Shown here piece after piece: positions 1-5,877 of a stretch of DNA of 5,877 bases. Under the pieces are notes generated by a model. It was not told the DNA's origin and did no database searches. It saw nothing but the letters and a program-made list of their open reading frames with translations. A program made the translations under genes and the position numbers. The stretch is taken from positions 1-5,877 of the forward strand of contig JBOHZD010000155.1 of assembly GCA_050738315.1 (NCBI GenBank), in the 5' to 3' direction. The first letter of the stretch is position 1. The number at the start of each line of letters is the position of its first letter. This stretch comes from IDS-8 sp050738315 (GTDB lineage: Bacteria; Pseudomonadota; Gammaproteobacteria; Steroidobacterales; Woeseiaceae).

Positions 1-1151
1 TCGCGCTGCACTTCGCCTTCCGGCACGTAACCCGTGCCGCCGAAAGTCACGCGCCCGCTCGCGGTCACGACCGCGCGCACGGTCATTTCATTCCTGGTCA
101 GCGTGCCGGTCTTGTCGGAAGCAATGACGTTCGCCGAGCCGAGCGTTTCGACGGCCGCGAGATGACGCACGATCGCATTGCGCTTCGCCATGCGCTGCAC
201 GCCCAGCGCGAGTACGGCCGTCACGACTGCCGGCAGTCCTTCCGGTACCGCGGCGACCGCCAGCGCCACGCCGAAAATGAGCACGTCGAAAAGCGCGGAG
301 AAACCACGCACTTCTTCCACGAGGACGATCGTCACGATCATCGCCACGGCGATGGCAATGACGACGATTCCGAGCAATTTGCCCACATGGGCAAGCTCTT
401 TCTGCAGCGGCGTCGTTTCCGGCGGCGCTTCCTTCAGCATGCCGGCGATGTGTCCCATCTGCGTCTGCATGCCTGTCGCAGTGACCACTGCCTTGCCGCG
501 ACCATAGGTCGCGGCCGTACCGCTGAAGATCATGTTGTGCCGATCGCCGAGCGGCACGTCTTCCGTGATCTCGACGACATCTTTTGACACGGGCAGGCTC
601 TCGCCCGTGAGCGCCGCTTCCGCGGTCTGCAACGCTGTCGAGAGGATCAAGCGCGCATCGGCAGGGATCGTGTCGCCTTCCTCGATGACGACGATGTCGC
701 CTGGCACGATCCCCGTCGCCGGCACGCCCTGCCGGGCGCCGTCACGCATCGCCTCCGCGTGTGCCGCCGACATCTGACGCAGCGCCGCCACGGCCTGCTC
801 TGCGCGCGCCTGCTGAACGTAGCCCATGATTGCGTTCAGCAATACAACGGCGAGGATCGCAATCGCCTCGTAGGGCAGCGCCGAATCGCGCTCCAGGAAC
901 CACAGCGTCGCCGAGATCGCCGTTGCGATGAGCAGCAGGATAACGAGCGCATCCTGGAATTGCAGAAGGAACTTCCGCCACGCCGGGACAGGCATCTCCG
1001 CGGTCAGCTCGTTCCTGCCGTACTGGTCGAGACGCGCGCCTGCCTCGACCGCACTCAGGCCAGCATTCGCATCCGAGGCAAGCTCGCTTAGCGCCGCGTC
1101 AACCGATTGCCGATACGCCGGCGTTTCGACGAATGGATCTGCGCGATTCAT
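1..1151 (-). CDS. P-type cation-transporting ATPase, P2A (calcium-pump-like), C-terminal part outside window
   Basis: An integral-membrane pump that couples ATP hydrolysis to cation export. Translating the minus strand from the ATG at 1151 gives 383 uninterrupted residues that run off base 1. Visible in order are: a cation-ATPase N-terminal region (about 10-60); helices M1 (about 68-86) and M2 (95-112); the actuator domain with TGES at 182-185; M3 (259-278); M4 (288-312) with PEGLP at 303-307; and the phosphorylation motif DKTGTLT with aspartate 346. The stretch from M4 through RMAKRNAIVR to DKTGTLT closely resembles SERCA-type pumps, and Glu304 matches the M4 ion-binding glutamate. P2A pumps are usually about 900 residues, so roughly 40% is present; the nucleotide-binding domain and M5-M10 are missing. 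Ca2+ is the likeliest ion, but Mn2+ or another cation is possible. The start overlaps the ackA stop (ATGA), and a weak GGGA lies six bases upstream, so translation is probably coupled to ackA. Confidence 0.95.
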   Translation of the reverse strand, partial: MNRADPFVETPAYRQSVDAALSELASDANAGLSAVEAGARLDQYGRNELTAEMPVPAWRKFLLQFQDALVILLLIATAISATLWFLERDSALPYEAIAILAVVLLNAIMGYVQQARAEQAVAALRQMSAAHAEAMRDGARQGVPATGIVPGDIVVIEEGDTIPADARLILSTALQTAEAALTGESLPVSKDVVEITEDVPLGDRHNMIFSGTAATYGRGKAVVTATGMQTQMGHIAGMLKEAPPETTPLQKELAHVGKLLGIVVIAIAVAMIVTIVLVEEVRGFSALFDVLIFGVALAVAAVPEGLPAVVTAVLALGVQRMAKRNAIVRHLAAVETLGSANVIASDKTGTLTRNEMTVRAVVTASGRVTFGGTGYVPEGEVQR

Positions 1152-2359
1152 GAATTCCCGGCCGCCTTGTGAAGCAGGTTCAATCCATGGACCGCCGCAA
1201 CCCATTCCTCGTTGGTGCGTTCGACAGCGACGGCGACCCTGGAGCGCGAAGCCGATATCAGCGGCGCATGAACGGCGTTCCGGGCGTCGTCCAGGGTCAC
1301 GCCCAAAAAACCGAGTGCACGGCAGACCCGTTCGCGGATCACGGCATTGTGTTCGCCGATGCCGGCGGTGAAGACCAGCATATCAAGGCCGTCAAGCACG
1401 CCCGCGAGCGCGCCGATCTCGCGCACGATGCGTCGCACGTAGAGCGCGAGCGCCAACCGCACTCGATCGTCGCCGGCTTCGCGCGGCAGCAACTCGCGTG
1501 GATCGGAGGACACGCCGGAGACGCCGAGCAAGCCCGACTCGTGGTAGAGCACGTGACCCACCTGCTCCAGGCTCAGCTTCTCGATTTCCATCAGGTAAAG
1601 CAGCGCGCCGGGATCGAGCGAGCCGCAGCGAGTGCCCATCATCAGGCCATCGAGGGACGAGAATCCCATCGTGGTGGTGACGCTTTTCAGGTCCTGCATT
1701 GCACACAGGCTCGCGCCGCTGCCCAGGTGAGCGACGATCGAGCGACCGCGTGCCCGATCGCCATAACGTTCAGCCAGCGCGATCGACAGGTATTCGTAGG
1801 AGAGTCCATGGAAACCGTAACGGCGCAGTCCGCGCTGCCAGGCGGCGTACGGCAGCGCCAGCACCTGTTCCACTTGCGGCATCGTGTGGTGGAATGCCGT
1901 GTCGAAGCAGGCAATCTGCGGCAGCTCGGGATTTGTTTCGTGCAGCGCTTCGATCGCCTCCAGCGCAAACGGCTGGTGCAGCGGCGCGAGCGGGATATAC
2001 GACCTGAGATCGGCCAGCACCGCGGCATCGACCCGGACGGGCTGCAGGTATTTGCTGCCGCCATGCACGACCCGATGTGCGACGGCCCGCAAATGGCCGC
2101 CGCCCAACCGCTCCAGTACGCATGCGCGGATGTGGTCCAATGCAGCGCGATACGGCTGACTTTTGTCCAGCGTCACAGGCGCCGGCTCGACCCCGGTTTC
2201 GCCGAACGTCGGAATGGGCCCCAAGATGCCGTCGACCTTGCCGTTCCACAGCGGTGCGCGCGGCAATGGCGTCTCTGCGGCGTCGAACAGGGCGAACTTG
2301 ATACTCGACGAACCGCAGTTCAGTACCAGAATCAACCCAATCGTGTTGTCGGCATTCAT
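1148..2359 (-). CDS. ackA: Acetate kinase (acetate/propionate kinase family)
   Basis: Cytoplasmic kinase of the ASKHA fold that interconverts acetyl-phosphate + ADP and acetate + ATP. At 403 residues it has normal family length. The N-terminal phosphate loop LNCGSSSIKF (13-22) is present, as are the residues matching the known catalytic set: Arg96 (HRVVHGG), His128 (LAPLH), Asp153 (FDTAFHHTMP), His184 (YGFHG), Arg244 (MGTR), and a C-terminal glutamate in TNEE (384-385). SGLLGVSGVSSD (285-296) and GIGE (343-346) are also conserved. Several neighbouring positions are unusual: HQP instead of HNP, FHGLSY instead of FHGTSH, HLGSG instead of HLGNG, and GEHN instead of GENS. The ATG at 2359 is preceded by only a weak Shine-Dalgarno region. 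The gene is divergent from xfp, whose product supplies acetyl-phosphate directly, so the physiological direction is probably ATP formation. It is followed by the ATPase gene with a 4-nt overlap. A butyrate or propionate kinase is less likely given the length and motifs. Confidence 0.96.
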   Translation of the reverse strand: MNADNTIGLILVLNCGSSSIKFALFDAAETPLPRAPLWNGKVDGILGPIPTFGETGVEPAPVTLDKSQPYRAALDHIRACVLERLGGGHLRAVAHRVVHGGSKYLQPVRVDAAVLADLRSYIPLAPLHQPFALEAIEALHETNPELPQIACFDTAFHHTMPQVEQVLALPYAAWQRGLRRYGFHGLSYEYLSIALAERYGDRARGRSIVAHLGSGASLCAMQDLKSVTTTMGFSSLDGLMMGTRCGSLDPGALLYLMEIEKLSLEQVGHVLYHESGLLGVSGVSSDPRELLPREAGDDRVRLALALYVRRIVREIGALAGVLDGLDMLVFTAGIGEHNAVIRERVCRALGFLGVTLDDARNAVHAPLISASRSRVAVAVERTNEEWVAAVHGLNLLHKAAGNS

Positions 2360-2368
2360 GGTCTTAAC

Positions 2369-2392
2369 TTTACATCGATCCTGTGTTGTAAA
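2369..2392. promoter_or_regulatory. Inverted repeat TTTACA-N12-TGTAAA in ackA leader
   Basis: Two perfect 6-nt inverted arms lie at 2369-2374 and 2387-2392, separated by 12 bases. The dyad sits 10-33 bases upstream of the ackA start codon, so it would overlap the 5' end of the message or the core promoter. Size and spacing suit a dimeric regulator's operator, and a leader hairpin is also possible. The arms are AT-rich, so chance occurrence cannot be excluded. Confidence 0.35.
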
Positions 2393-2436
2393 TGAGGTCG
2401 AACAGCCCGTGGAAAACGACCGGGAATCGCCCTAGA

Positions 2437-2465
2437 CTGAGATGCTCCCCTTCTCTGCATACACT
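2437..2465 (+). promoter_or_regulatory. Weak sigma-70-like promoter candidate for xfp
   Basis: CTGAGA at 2437-2442 (four of six matches to TTGACA) and TACACT at 2460-2465 (four of six matches to TATAAT) are spaced by 17 bases, with a TG two bases before the -10 hexamer. Transcription would start near 2472 and give a leader of about 58 nt. The match is weak and rests only on visual comparison. Confidence 0.2.
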
Positions 2466-2474
2466 CACTTAATG

Positions 2475-2485
2475 TGTCGCCGACA
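2475..2485. repeat. Palindrome TGTCG-C-CGACA upstream of xfp
   Basis: A perfect dyad of two 5-nt arms (2475-2479 and 2481-2485) around a single central C lies 45-55 bases before the xfp ATG. The one-base centre makes an RNA hairpin unlikely, so a protein-binding site is the more natural reading. It lies just downstream of the weak promoter candidate. Confidence 0.3.
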
Positions 2486-2486
2486 G

Positions 2487-2511
2487 TCAATCACCTGTGA
2501 CGATCAATCAC
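2487..2511. repeat. Direct repeat TCAATCAC x2 upstream of xfp
   Basis: TCAATCAC occurs at 2487-2494 and again at 2504-2511, with 17 bases between start points, or about one and a half helical turns. Between them the sequence also forms TCAC-CT-GTGA (2491-2500), and a further TCAA follows at 2513-2516. The cluster sits just upstream of the xfp ribosome-binding site, where a bound regulator or a leader structure could influence expression. The second copy lies within the in-frame extension that would be translated if a GTG at 2497 were used, which is not favoured. Confidence 0.4.
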
Positions 2512-2518
2512 GGTCAAC

Positions 2519-2524
2519 GGGAGG
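2519..2524 (+). promoter_or_regulatory. Ribosome-binding site of xfp
   Basis: GGGAGG lies five bases before the ATG at 2530. This strong Shine-Dalgarno sequence decides the start: the in-frame GTG at 2497 would add 11 residues, has no comparable upstream site, and would put the repeat cluster inside the coding region. An ATG at 2525 is out of frame. Confidence 0.8.
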
Positions 2525-2529
2525 ATGAG

Positions 2530-4965
2530 ATGAGCCAGACCGCCGAGAATGTAAATCCCGCCACGACAATGCCGCTTTCGAAAACGGAACTCCAGAAGAT
2601 GGACGCCTTCTGGCGGGCCTCGAACTACCTCTCGGTCGGCCAGATTTATCTTCTCGATAACCCGCTCCTCAAGGAACCGCTCAGGCGCGAGCACATCAAG
2701 CCACGCCTGCTCGGGCATTGGGGCACGACGCCGGGCCTGAATTTCATGTACACGCATCTGAACCGTGTCATCAGGCACCGCGACCTCAACATGGTCTACA
2801 TCACCGGTCCGGGCCACGGTGGCCCCGCGCTGGTTGCCCAGGCCTGGCTGGAGGGCACGTATAGCGAGGTATACACGGCTGTAAGTCCTGACGAGGAAGG
2901 AATGCAGCGGCTGTTCAAGCAGTTCAGCTTTCCTGGCGGCATCCCGAGTCACGTGGCGCCCGAAACGCCCGGGTCCATTCACGAAGGCGGCGAGTTGGGC
3001 TACGCCCTTTCGCATGCCTTTGGCGCCGCTTTCGACAACCCCGACCTGATCGTCGCCTGCGTGGTGGGTGATGGCGAAGCCGAGACCGGCCCGCTCGCGA
3101 CAGGCTGGCACGGCAACAAGTTCCTGAACCCCGTTCGCGACGGCTGCGTCCTGCCCATTTTGCACCTGAATGGCTACAAGATCGCGAGCCCCACAATCTT
3201 CGCGCGTATACCGAAGGACGAACTGCGCAAATTTTTCGAGGGATGCGGTTACAGGCCGCACTTCGTCGAAGGCGACCAGCCCGAGGAAATGCACCAGGCG
3301 ATGGCCGCCACGCTCGACCGCACGATCGATGAAATTCACGCGGTCCAGAAGGAGGCACGCGAGAAAGGTTTTCAGGGTCGGCCGGTCTGGCCGATGATCG
3401 TTCTGAAAAGCCCGAAGGGCTGGACGGGTCCGAAAGAGGTCGATGGCAAACGGACCGAAGGTTACTGGCGCAGTCACCAGGTGCCGATGGGCGACATGGA
3501 CAAGCCCGAGCACCTCAGCCTTCTCGAGCGATGGCTGCAGAGCTACCGGCCCGACGAACTCTTCGATGAAGGCGGCAAGCTCAAGCCGGAGCTCGCGGAG
3601 CTGGCTCCGCAAGGCGAACGCAGGATGAGCGCCAATCCACACGCGAACGGCGGCCTGCTGCTCAAGGATCTGCGGCTGCCGGACTCTCGCCGCTACGCCG
3701 TCGAGGTCGAATCGCCGGGCAGCGCGACCACCGGCTCTACGCGGGTGCAGGGGCAGTACCTGCGCGACGTGATGAAGCTCAATCGCGATCAAAGGAACTT
3801 CCGCGTGTTCAGTCCCGATGAGAATAACTCGAACCGGTGGCAGGACATTTTGGAGGTCACCGACCGGTGCTACGTGGCGGAGATTTACCCCGGCGACGAT
3901 CACCTGTCACCGGATGGCCGCGTGATGGAAGTCCTCTCGGAGCACCAGTGCCAGGGGTGGCTGGAGGGTTATCTCCTGACCGGCCGGCACGGATTTTTCA
4001 GTTGCTACGAAGCCTTCATTCATATCATCGACTCGATGTTCAACCAGCACGCGAAGTGGTTGAAGGTATGCAACGAAATCCCGTGGCGGCGGCCCATCGC
4101 CTCTCTCAATTACCTGTTGACCTCGCACGTCTGGCGGCAGGACCACAACGGTTTCAGTCACCAGGATCCCGGTTTCATCGATCATGTGGTCAACAAGAAA
4201 GCCGAAGTCATTCGCGTGTACCTGCCGCCCGACGCCAACACGCTGCTGGTGACCACCGAGGCGTGCCTGCGGAGCCGCAATTCCGTCAACGTGATCGTCG
4301 CAGGCAAGCAGCCAGAGCCCCAATGGCTCGACATAGATGCCGCGTTCAAGCACTGCACCGCCGGCATCGGCATCTGGGAATGGGCCAGTAACGACAAGGG
4401 CCATGAGCCCGACGTCGTGATGGCGTGCTGCGGCGACGTACCTACGCTGGAGACGCTCGCTGCCGTCGATCTCATGCGGGAGTACATCCCGGATCTGAAA
4501 GTGCGTGTCATCAACGTCGTGGATCTGATGAAGCTGCAACCCTCCGAGCTGCATCCACACGGGCTGTCGCACAGGGAGTTCGACGTGCTTTTCACGAAGG
4601 ATAAACCGATCATTTTCGCGTTCCATGGCTATCCGTGGCTGATCCACCGCCTGACTTATAAGCGGACGAACCACCACAACCTGCACGTACGCGGATACAC
4701 GGAAGAGGGTACGACGACGACACCGTTCGATATGACAGTGCTCAACAAGCTCGATCGTTACGATCTCGTTCTCGATGTCATCGACCGCGTGCCGCGGTTG
4801 GGCACCCGAGCCGCATACGCCAAGCAGGCCTTGCGCGATCGACTGATCGAACACACGCAGTACATACACGAACACGGAGAGGACATGCCCGAGGTCACTG
4901 GCTGGCACTGGGGAGCGCGAAAAGTGGCGGATATACGGACCTCGACCGAAGGCGACAATATCTGA
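2530..4965 (+). CDS. xfp: Phosphoketolase (xylulose-5-phosphate / fructose-6-phosphate), TPP-dependent
   Basis: Cytoplasmic thiamine-diphosphate enzyme that cleaves xylulose-5-phosphate (and often fructose-6-phosphate) with phosphate to acetyl-phosphate plus glyceraldehyde-3-phosphate (or erythrose-4-phosphate). The 811-residue product is full length for the family (about 790-825). Both family signatures are present: EGGELGY at 152-158, and the G-x3-[DN]-x-P...GDGE pattern ending at GDGE 180-183. The cofactor/Mg motif continues to Asn214 (HLNGYKI). Active-site histidines are visible as His63 (GHWGTTPG), His96 (GPGHGGPA), His141 (IPSHVAPETPG), and His539 and His544 (QDHNGFSHQDPG). The catalytic Glu is 471 (SEHQCQGW), and Ser428 lies in SPDE. 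Domains run in order: XFP N-terminal TPP-binding (about 15-380), central pyrimidine-binding (about 390-560), C-terminal (about 590-795). It is divergent from ackA, whose product would use the acetyl-phosphate. Substrate preference between the two sugar phosphates cannot be read from the sequence. Confidence 0.98.
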   Translation: MSQTAENVNPATTMPLSKTELQKMDAFWRASNYLSVGQIYLLDNPLLKEPLRREHIKPRLLGHWGTTPGLNFMYTHLNRVIRHRDLNMVYITGPGHGGPALVAQAWLEGTYSEVYTAVSPDEEGMQRLFKQFSFPGGIPSHVAPETPGSIHEGGELGYALSHAFGAAFDNPDLIVACVVGDGEAETGPLATGWHGNKFLNPVRDGCVLPILHLNGYKIASPTIFARIPKDELRKFFEGCGYRPHFVEGDQPEEMHQAMAATLDRTIDEIHAVQKEAREKGFQGRPVWPMIVLKSPKGWTGPKEVDGKRTEGYWRSHQVPMGDMDKPEHLSLLERWLQSYRPDELFDEGGKLKPELAELAPQGERRMSANPHANGGLLLKDLRLPDSRRYAVEVESPGSATTGSTRVQGQYLRDVMKLNRDQRNFRVFSPDENNSNRWQDILEVTDRCYVAEIYPGDDHLSPDGRVMEVLSEHQCQGWLEGYLLTGRHGFFSCYEAFIHIIDSMFNQHAKWLKVCNEIPWRRPIASLNYLLTSHVWRQDHNGFSHQDPGFIDHVVNKKAEVIRVYLPPDANTLLVTTEACLRSRNSVNVIVAGKQPEPQWLDIDAAFKHCTAGIGIWEWASNDKGHEPDVVMACCGDVPTLETLAAVDLMREYIPDLKVRVINVVDLMKLQPSELHPHGLSHREFDVLFTKDKPIIFAFHGYPWLIHRLTYKRTNHHNLHVRGYTEEGTTTTPFDMTVLNKLDRYDLVLDVIDRVPRLGTRAAYAKQALRDRLIEHTQYIHEHGEDMPEVTGWHWGARKVADIRTSTEGDNI

Positions 4966-4983
4966 GGAGGCGGCAAGCCGTTC

Positions 4984-5410
4984 TTATGCGTCTGCCAGCC
5001 GAAAGCTGACGTAGCATGCCGCAAGCGCGATGGAGCTGAAGAGCGCGGTCGCGGCCGGCACGTGTTCCTGCCATGGGCGCGGGTCGCCGATGTGGTACTG
5101 AATCAAAATGAACGACAGCTCGGCGATCAGCACGAGTGCGTTGGCCACGAGCACGGCAAGCACGAGCCAGCCCGGCAGGCAGTCCCAGAATCTCCTGGCC
5201 GCGTTTTTGTATCCGAACTGCCGGATCATTGTGCCGAAACACGCCACGGCGTCGGCGAGCGGAATCAGGAATGTCTGCAAAACGAGTAGATCGCGTAAAT
5301 CGCTACCTTCCGAACCAACGAACGCCGCGACCCATTGAGACAAAGCTGCTGGCCAGCATGGCAGCGAACACGATTGCCAGCCACTTGAACAGGAAAGGTT
5401 TCGGAGGCAT
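4984..5410 (-). CDS. Small predicted four-helix membrane protein, apparent frameshift near N-terminus
   Basis: Function not recognised. The C-terminal frame (stop at 4984) encodes three hydrophobic segments: about DLLVLQ to VACFG, WLVLAVLVANALVLIAELSF, and AATALFSSIALAACYVSF. Upstream of about 5340 that frame turns Cys/Ser/Trp-rich and unlike a membrane protein, and its only start is a TTG at 5433 inside the MaoC-like gene. In another minus frame, ATG 5410 begins MPPKPFLFKWLAIVFAAMLA, a plausible signal-anchor helix, but this frame stops at 5303-5305 after 35 residues. Joining the two by removing one base around 5328-5345 (for example in the TTT at 5342-5344) gives a coherent 141-residue protein with helices near 9-25, 40-59, 81-104 and 119-136. 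The ATG lies 9 bp after the dehydratase stop, so it is probably in that operon. Either the gene is disrupted or the sequence has an indel error; short translation from a later start is also possible. Confidence 0.6.
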
Positions 5411-5419
5411 CTGCCATGG

Positions 5420-5877
5420 CTACCCGGGCACAACGTTCATTGGCTGTTCATTGCCGGCTGGGTCAACACCGGAAGGACGGCGCGGCACGATCAGTGTGTT
5501 GACGGATTCCTGGACGACTTCCTCGTCCTGATTGAGCGTTGTCGTTCTCATCGTGACCAGCCCTTGTTCCGAACGGGACTTCGACTCGCGCACGGCCAGT
5601 ACCTCGACCTGGACATGGAGTTCGTCGCCCGGCCGCACCGGCCGCGGCCATCGCAGTTCTTTCAGGCCGAGACCGATCAGTCCGCCCGCGACCTTTATGT
5701 CGCTGTCGACCAACAGTCGCATGGTCATTGCGCTCGTGTGCCAGCCGCTTGCCGCGAGCCCGGCAAAAATCGAATCCTTCGCGGCCTCCTCGTCGAGATG
5801 AAAAGGTTGCGGATCGAAGTCTGCGGCGAAGCGCTTGATCGCCTCCCTGTCGACGTGAATTCGTGTCGAGCCGTGGA
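5420..5877 (-). CDS. MaoC-like acyl dehydratase (hot-dog fold), 5' end outside window
   Basis: Probable (R)-specific enoyl-CoA hydratase or related acyl-CoA dehydratase of the MaoC/PhaJ family, soluble and usually dimeric. The open frame enters from the right edge, with the first complete codon at 5875, and gives 151 residues to a TAG at 5420. Since such proteins are about 150-160 residues, only a few N-terminal residues should be missing. The hydratase motif is visible as ADFDPQPFHLDEEAA, with the catalytic Asp and His five residues apart as in PhaJ. It is followed by the typical FAGLAASGWHTSAMTMRLLVD and the strand pair LKELRWPRPVRPGDEL. The usual Asn of the DxNPxH form is Gln here. An ATG at 5728 lies inside this conserved region and is not the start. 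In its operon it is followed 9 bp later by the small membrane protein gene. Its link to the phosphoketolase block is positional only. Substrate and pathway (fatty-acid, PHA or other acyl-CoA) are not determined. Confidence 0.9.
   Translation of the reverse strand, partial: HGSTRIHVDREAIKRFAADFDPQPFHLDEEAAKDSIFAGLAASGWHTSAMTMRLLVDSDIKVAGGLIGLGLKELRWPRPVRPGDELHVQVEVLAVRESKSRSEQGLVTMRTTTLNQDEEVVQESVNTLIVPRRPSGVDPAGNEQPMNVVPG

Larger units (their letters stand above)
2360..2529. promoter_or_regulatory. Divergent xfp-ackA intergenic control region
   Basis: This 170-bp gap between two divergent start codons must hold the promoters of xfp (rightward) and the ackA-ATPase operon (leftward). It is visibly more AT-rich than the flanking genes around 2360-2395 and 2456-2475. 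It contains a TTTACA/TGTAAA dyad next to ackA, and an odd-centred palindrome plus direct repeats next to xfp, listed separately. A strict TTGAT-N4-ATCAA FNR/ANR box and a TGGCAC-N5-TTGCA sigma-54 promoter were looked for by eye on both strands and not found. Confidence 0.75.

Noticed and set aside
162..587. Plus-strand open frames of 109 and 141 codons opposite the ATPase
   Set aside because: The minus strand carries TGES, PEGLP and DKTGTLT in one continuous frame. The plus-strand frames are compositional shadows.
1169..2395. Plus-strand open frame of 408 codons opposite ackA
   Set aside because: Antisense shadow of ackA: low-complexity Arg/Gln/His-rich translation without motifs, and no ribosome-binding site.
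2487..2516. FNR/ANR box upstream of xfp
   Set aside because: TCAA/ATCAA half-sites occur several times but as direct repeats. No TTGAT-N4-ATCAA inverted arrangement can be drawn with acceptable spacing.
2497..2529. Earlier in-frame GTG start for xfp, adding 11 residues
   Set aside because: No Shine-Dalgarno before it, whereas GGGAGG sits five bases before ATG 2530. The added residues do not resemble a phosphoketolase N-terminus, and the stretch overlaps the repeat cluster.
2491..3903. Long minus-strand open frame (470 codons) opposite xfp, with a second one at 3907-4908 in the same frame
   Set aside because: They are codon-register antisense frames of a high-GC gene. The translations show no recognisable domain and are rich in Arg/Val/His as expected of a shadow, while xfp on the plus strand matches its family over its entire length.
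4966..4983. Possible terminator between the convergent xfp and membrane-protein genes (CGGC-AA-GCCG at 4971-4980)
   Set aside because: Only a 4-bp stem with a 2-nt loop and no proper T-run. The convergent gap is 18 bp, so transcription termination probably relies on something not visible here.
5532..5801. Plus-strand open frame of 89 codons opposite the dehydratase
   Set aside because: Ser/Arg/Pro-rich shadow of the MaoC-like gene, which shows its motif clearly on the minus strand.

Overview
The window is high-GC DNA with tightly packed genes and protein sequences of a proteobacterial type. The gene content (single-gene phosphoketolase, divergent acetate kinase, P2A-type cation pump, MaoC-like acyl dehydratase) is most reminiscent of a Burkholderia/Paraburkholderia-like betaproteobacterium. 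That assignment is an impression from protein style and gene order, not a database result.

Layout. On the minus strand, from about 2359 down to the left edge, an acetate kinase gene (ackA, 1148-2359) is followed by a P-type cation ATPase. The ATPase start codon overlaps the ackA stop in an ATGA arrangement (1148-1151). The ATPase leaves the window at base 1 after about 383 residues, just past its DKTGTLT phosphorylation motif. A 170-bp intergenic region (2360-2529) separates ackA from the divergently transcribed plus-strand phosphoketolase gene (xfp, 2530-4965). It carries several short dyads and direct repeats that look like operators. Right of xfp, two minus-strand genes converge on it: a MaoC-like acyl dehydratase entering from the right edge (5420-5877), then a small predicted four-helix membrane protein (4984-5410) whose reading frame appears broken near its first helix.

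How the genes fit together. Phosphoketolase splits xylulose-5-phosphate and/or fructose-6-phosphate with inorganic phosphate into acetyl-phosphate plus glyceraldehyde-3-phosphate or erythrose-4-phosphate. Acetate kinase converts acetyl-phosphate and ADP to acetate and ATP. Together they form a short substrate-level phosphorylation route that needs no phosphotransacetylase and no respiration. The co-translated ATPase uses ATP to move cations. A role for the block under low oxygen or energy stress is a reasonable inference, but no clear FNR/ANR box was found.

No evidence of a defence system, mobile element, CRISPR array, tRNA or rRNA was seen. The points most worth a second look are the frameshifted membrane protein, the dyads in the xfp-ackA intergenic region, the atypical motif residues of this acetate kinase, and the translational coupling of a kinase to an ion pump.
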